Translations under genes and position numbers: made by a program
Notes under the pieces: generated by a model
What the model saw: the letters and a program-made list of their open reading frames with translations, nothing else
Told to the model about the DNA's origin: nothing
Databases searched by the model: none
Shown: in pieces, positions 60,136 through 64,000 of the stretch
How the letters are laid out: every line of letters begins with the position of its first letter
Numbering within the stretch: the stretch's first letter is position 1
Source: Echinostoma caproni
Taxonomy: Eukaryota; Platyhelminthes; Trematoda; Plagiorchiida; Echinostomatidae
Direction of reading: 5' to 3'
DNA: 64,000 nucleotides
Assembly: GCA_900618425.1 (NCBI GenBank)
Contig: UZAN01040589.1
Span: forward strand, 6,539-70,538

Positions 60136-61394
60136 TTTCCCAATCGACATATATACATATCTATAACGTTACATGAGATGCATGGTTCGTAGCGGCTAAT
60201 CGGGCAATTAAGAAGGAATGATATTGCTCATGTTCACGTGCAACCTGTCAGGACGGAGCTCACAGAACCCGTCAAGCCACGCAAGCATCCTCGTCACACC
60301 TCAGGCGCGCTCGCCACGCCCAAGTCCGGAGTGGATGACTAGGACGAATCAGACATCTGGTGTCAAATCGACCAATCGGCGTGTCAAGGACGCGTCAGCA
60401 CGTCGTCTCCATATGCCCAATTTACCAACCTGTATTTGCGTGACGCATCATTACCCTACAATACACTGACCCCTGTTCTACAGTGTTGTTTTCTCTCACT
60501 TTGTGTCCCGTATTATTGTTGGTTGCCAAGGAAGAGGCACTTGTGTTGATCGTACGTCTAGGCAGAACATGATATGACGTGAATCCACCAAATACACAAC
60601 TGTTGCTACTCTGTACTTAGATTGGTTAGATGAAGATGCGTATCTGAAACGAAGGACTGTCGGGCTAGAGAGAAGGATCAATGAAAATATGCGAAAATCT
60701 TGTCATTCATAGACTGAAATCCATTACATTGGTGGATCTTATTGTGCGCGATGGAAATGTGAGGTGAAAATCTAGAGCTTACTGTACTGTATAGGTTTTT
60801 CGACCTGGTCGGGTTCCATCAGCGATGCGGTCATATGATCGANCTCCTTGAACGATTAGTCGGGTTTGGGGTGTCTCTGACCAAGTCATCGTTTCTGGAT
60901 GCTAGTGTTAGGCTAGTGAGGTAAGATACCTACAGCATGTTTGTCAAGGTGTATGGTGATTGCCAGGGGAAAGTGCAGTCAATGGGAAATGGACTTACGG
61001 TCACCATGGGAACTTGTAGGTGTTTTTGTCNGGGGAAAACAAGGCAACCGACAGAACGCTGCAATGTAATCACCCCATCAGTGCTCTCTCACTTTCCATT
61101 CGGGAAAAAATCTAGGCTATGCGCAACCCAATGATTATAGTACGCTTTTCCATTATCTAACGTAGTTTTCTGGCGCTTCTAATAAATCATCGCGCTGTTT
61201 TGCAATAGTCTTTTGACTGAAAATCCTTTAAGAAACGTCTCATTGGGCAAAATTTGGTGATAGACTGCCAGAAATAACACGGATGTACCGCATAAAGGCA
61301 AATTGAATCGGACTGCCGAGCTGCCTACCCGGTTGCCAAGCGAGTAATATACTTTTATTTTAACTAAAAGTTCCGCCCTCTGTCCTCAGTTTGG
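60136..61394. other. Unassigned stretch with one hammerhead-like trace
   Basis: No gene. On the - strand at about 60796-60825, CTGATGG, a CCGACCAGGTC arm and GAAAAAC resemble a decayed family A hammerhead. Single N at 60843 and 61031. Confidence 0.45.
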
Positions 61395-61580
61395 TCGGTA
61401 ACTCTTCCCTGTACTGATGAGATCCAACAGGGCGAAAAACAGCTCATCCAATTATATATCCTTTGTTCTATAACAACCGATCTTTCTCACCACCGCCGCC
61501 CAGCTTCCTAGACAGCCCGAGGCCCTCCTTCTTAAATGTTGACTGTACATTTTTATTTTCAATAAATAAAAGAGGAAGTA
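61395..61580 (+). mobile_element. Composite SINE: hammerhead-like trace plus family D tail
   Basis: CTGATGA at 61414-61420, an imperfect stem II (GATCC...GGGC) and GAAAAAC are followed about 45 bases later by CACCGCCGCCCAGCTTCC, CCCGAGGCCCTCC and TTAAATGTTGACTGTAC, then an AATAAATAAAAGAGGAAG end. The second half is the family D tail. Either two SINEs abut here or this is a recombinant. Confidence 0.6.
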
Positions 61581-63699
61581 AAAAATCATTCATTCATAAC
61601 CAGATCAACTTATCTCACCAGCAAACGGATTATTGTGCGCGAAAACATATAGCGCTATACTGTATCACACATTAAATGCGTCTGTCTGATACTGACTCAG
61701 TAACCTTGACACGTCCGTGTGCCAGCAGTTGTATTTGCTTTCAGCTTGAATCGCGTATGATGATTGAGTTTGCTCGCTTCAGGTCTGGATTACGTGCGAG
61801 ATTCAGACAATGGGCAACCAGTACGAAACCCTGGGAACCAACGCGACGTAGTGTTCGTTTCGGAAACGAAGCAGCAAAAGCAGACAGACGTGTGGACTAG
61901 TTTTATCAACGCTTCAAAGCATGAAACGAGATTGGATAGTCGTAGTGGAAAATTTTTATCACAAACGGTCGAAATGAGTGCAAATAGACTGGGGCGTGGT
62001 ATAGTATAACAAATACTACACACTTCATTCAATCAAAATTTGGCCCCACAGAATGATCACAATGTAGAGACAGAGTATGGTCTTAGGGATAAATTACTGG
62101 CTACATGGAAACACGTACACGTATTCAAGACAGTGAAGCCACTCAACTATGATGACAATCAGAAAACGGTGTCTCCGAGTACTTCACATACCGTTGATTT
62201 GATTGTACCATCCAACATCCATTGAGTCGTTCTTTGAATAACCAATAAACTTATTCTCCATGTTGAACAGCAACAAGCAGCAAGACAATTTTAAATCAGG
62301 AAATAGAGAAAAAATTGATTTTTGTATTTAAAGTGCTTGTGCTGTTGTCATTACGAATTCACAGACATTGCAGTGTGTGTTCATTGATCCCCGACGTCCA
62401 TAAGTTTGCACGGATTTGGACAAATTTGAGTTCAAATACTTTAAGCACGCGATTAATGTGTTTGTTTAAAGTCGACCATGTAGTCTCGATATTGGAGTTC
62501 TGACTCCAAAGAGAAACGCAGAATTGAGGATCTGTGGTTCCTGTTGGGATTCAAAACAAATACGCTGCCAATGATGTAAAACAAGAAAGAAACTGCTGTG
62601 TTCGCTGAAACAAAATGTCGTCAAAAATTTAAGCAACACTCTGGAATCACTATCGTTGCCCCTTTTGAAATGACCAGTTTAATATCATTTGTAATGCGTG
62701 TATGAAAACTCTCTTCGATCCGAAAAATTCATATTACCAAAAGGTAGTTAGTTGACCGAATCGAAAATCCATACGAACATATAGATCGAGTAACACGGAG
62801 CTCAAATATTGATATAATTTTCACTAGTAGCGTGCAAGAAAGCAGAATTCAACTAAGATTATCGGAGGATTTATGTGCATACCTAATTGGTTTTTGGATA
62901 TTTATAAGTTTGTATTTATTCAATGCAATTTGTCATCTTCCAACTTGAAATATTTTAAAGGTCTCGAGGTGCGAATAGGCGCGTTGCTCTCGAAAAAGAC
63001 AAAATTGATCAATAAACAGTGGAAACCAGTGAATAGTTTGTCATATTTTTACCCACAGAATTTGGTTCTGGAATGATTAAGTTTCCCTCCGCAAGAATTT
63101 ATTTCCCGCCTGTTTCTTGTAGTGATTTCACGCAGCAGTTTTTATTTTATAGGAAATTTAAGATCATCCTCCGCTCCCACACCATTTTACCCAGACTCCC
63201 AGGTGGATCAAATTTCTGTTTGGTTTGATACACTCCAGCTTCTTTACGGATTCTGTGAATATCAATCAAGGTTCTCTTTGAGGAGTTCAATCTCTCATCT
63301 GTTTTGAAATCGATTCGAAATGACTGTCTTAAATAGCCCTGCCGATCAGATGCAACTCGAAATAACGAGGGCTTTCAAACAAATAAGAAAAAGCCTAACC
63401 ATAGCCATTACCGAGATAGCCTAACTTTCCTTCGTGATGGTGCATCAAATGAGATCTGTTTTGTTGACCGTTTTCGTCTTGCCTAAACATTCCCTGTTCA
63501 GACGAGAAGCTGCAGATATCTATGTATCGAAAGCCTACATAGACAGGAAAGTATTTACATTTCAGGAGTTTCTGCCCTGTGTGATACAAGCGCGGTCTGA
63601 TACGCACTCTGTTTCACAGGGTTCGCCGATTATGTAGTCCGCGAGTCCTGCCAGATGAACTATAGACCGATTGACCCACGATTAGTTAGACAATGGGTA
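61581..63699. other. Unassigned non-coding stretch
   Basis: No recognised gene or repeat. The ORFs at 61676-62009 and 63395-63637 carry no known motif. The last of these may be the eroded upstream part of the Penelope-like element that follows. Confidence 0.5.
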
Positions 63700-64000
63700 T
63701 CCCATCACATTCGTTCACAAATGCAGCAAGCCGATCAACGCCAAGCCTATTTCCCTATTAGCTGAGAAGATGTCCATATAGAGCTGCCTTTCAAGCAAGA
63801 CGGCGTAACAACAGAGATATCTCGATGTTTAACACACGCAATGGAAAGGACGTAGTACAATGCCGCAAGACTAATGATTGTCTATGGGACGTTTCGTTGT
63901 CTCACACACGCTAATCTGGATCGAAAAGACGTTAGTGTTACCTCCAACTGCATCTATTCATTTCAGTGTACTTGCGGTCAGCGGTACATCGGAAAGACAG
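63700..64000 (+). pseudogene. Penelope-like element fragment, RT end to GIY-YIG start, cut by the window edge
   Basis: FVHKCSKP and AEKMS precede, after a frame change, VHIELPFKQDGVTTEISRCL and THAMERT, an in-frame TAG at 63853-63855, then NAARLMIVYGTFRCLTHANL and NCIYSFQCTCGQRYIGKT at the edge. The last part is the start of the GIY-YIG endonuclease. It is the same segment as in the 30-kb element but diverged and in the opposite orientation. The stop and frame change indicate a dead copy. Confidence 0.85.

Overview
The window is animal nuclear DNA, most likely from a digenean trematode (liver, lung or intestinal fluke type). This rests on long introns, one conserved developmental transcription factor split into widely spaced exons, and a repeat load typical of flukes: tRNA-derived SINEs carrying hammerhead ribozyme sequences, an RTE (SR2-like) LINE end, a CR1/Jockey-like LINE end, a CsRn1/Kabuki-type Gypsy remnant, Penelope-like elements and a mariner. 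No bacterial operons, CRISPR arrays or rRNA genes were seen. Species cannot be fixed from the sequence alone.

The one securely recognised host gene lies on the + strand between about 33.85 and 54 kb. Three exons (33855-34093, 41701-41872, 44730-47981) join in frame into the C-terminal part of a C2H2 zinc-finger transcription factor of the LIN-29 / Rotund / Squeeze / ZNF384-ZNF362 family. Five complete fingers and the second half of a sixth are present. They are followed by a tail of about 1,060 residues rich in Gln, Ala, His, Ser and Pro. The 5' exons lie upstream and were not found. The 7.6 kb intron between the first two exons has a GC rather than a GT donor. Downstream of the stop is about 6 kb of pyrimidine-rich, microsatellite-filled sequence ending at an AATAAA, read here as a long 3' UTR. 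A separate candidate coding exon (53992-54208) follows it.

Region by region: 0-0.6 kb, LINE 3' end; 4.7-6.5 kb, SINE with a near-perfect hammerhead, tRNA-like SINE and mariner; 6.7 and 9.7 kb, two nearly identical 269-bp SINE copies; 15.3 kb, RTE LINE C-terminus; 16.5-27.2 kb, scattered SINEs; 29.2-29.9 kb, assembly gap; 30.0-31.0 kb, Penelope-like element; 33.9-54 kb, the zinc-finger gene, with a 352-bp palindrome inside its GC-AG intron; 54.5-56.3 kb, Gypsy remnant on the - strand; 56.8-61.6 kb, SINE fragments; 63.7-64.0 kb, a second Penelope-like fragment running off the window. The rest is unassigned non-coding DNA.

The most interesting signals are the series of intact to decayed hammerhead ribozyme cores inside the SINEs, the large palindrome whose loop module recurs twice nearby, the non-canonical splice donor in a developmental regulator, and the unassigned exon-like ORF at 54 kb.
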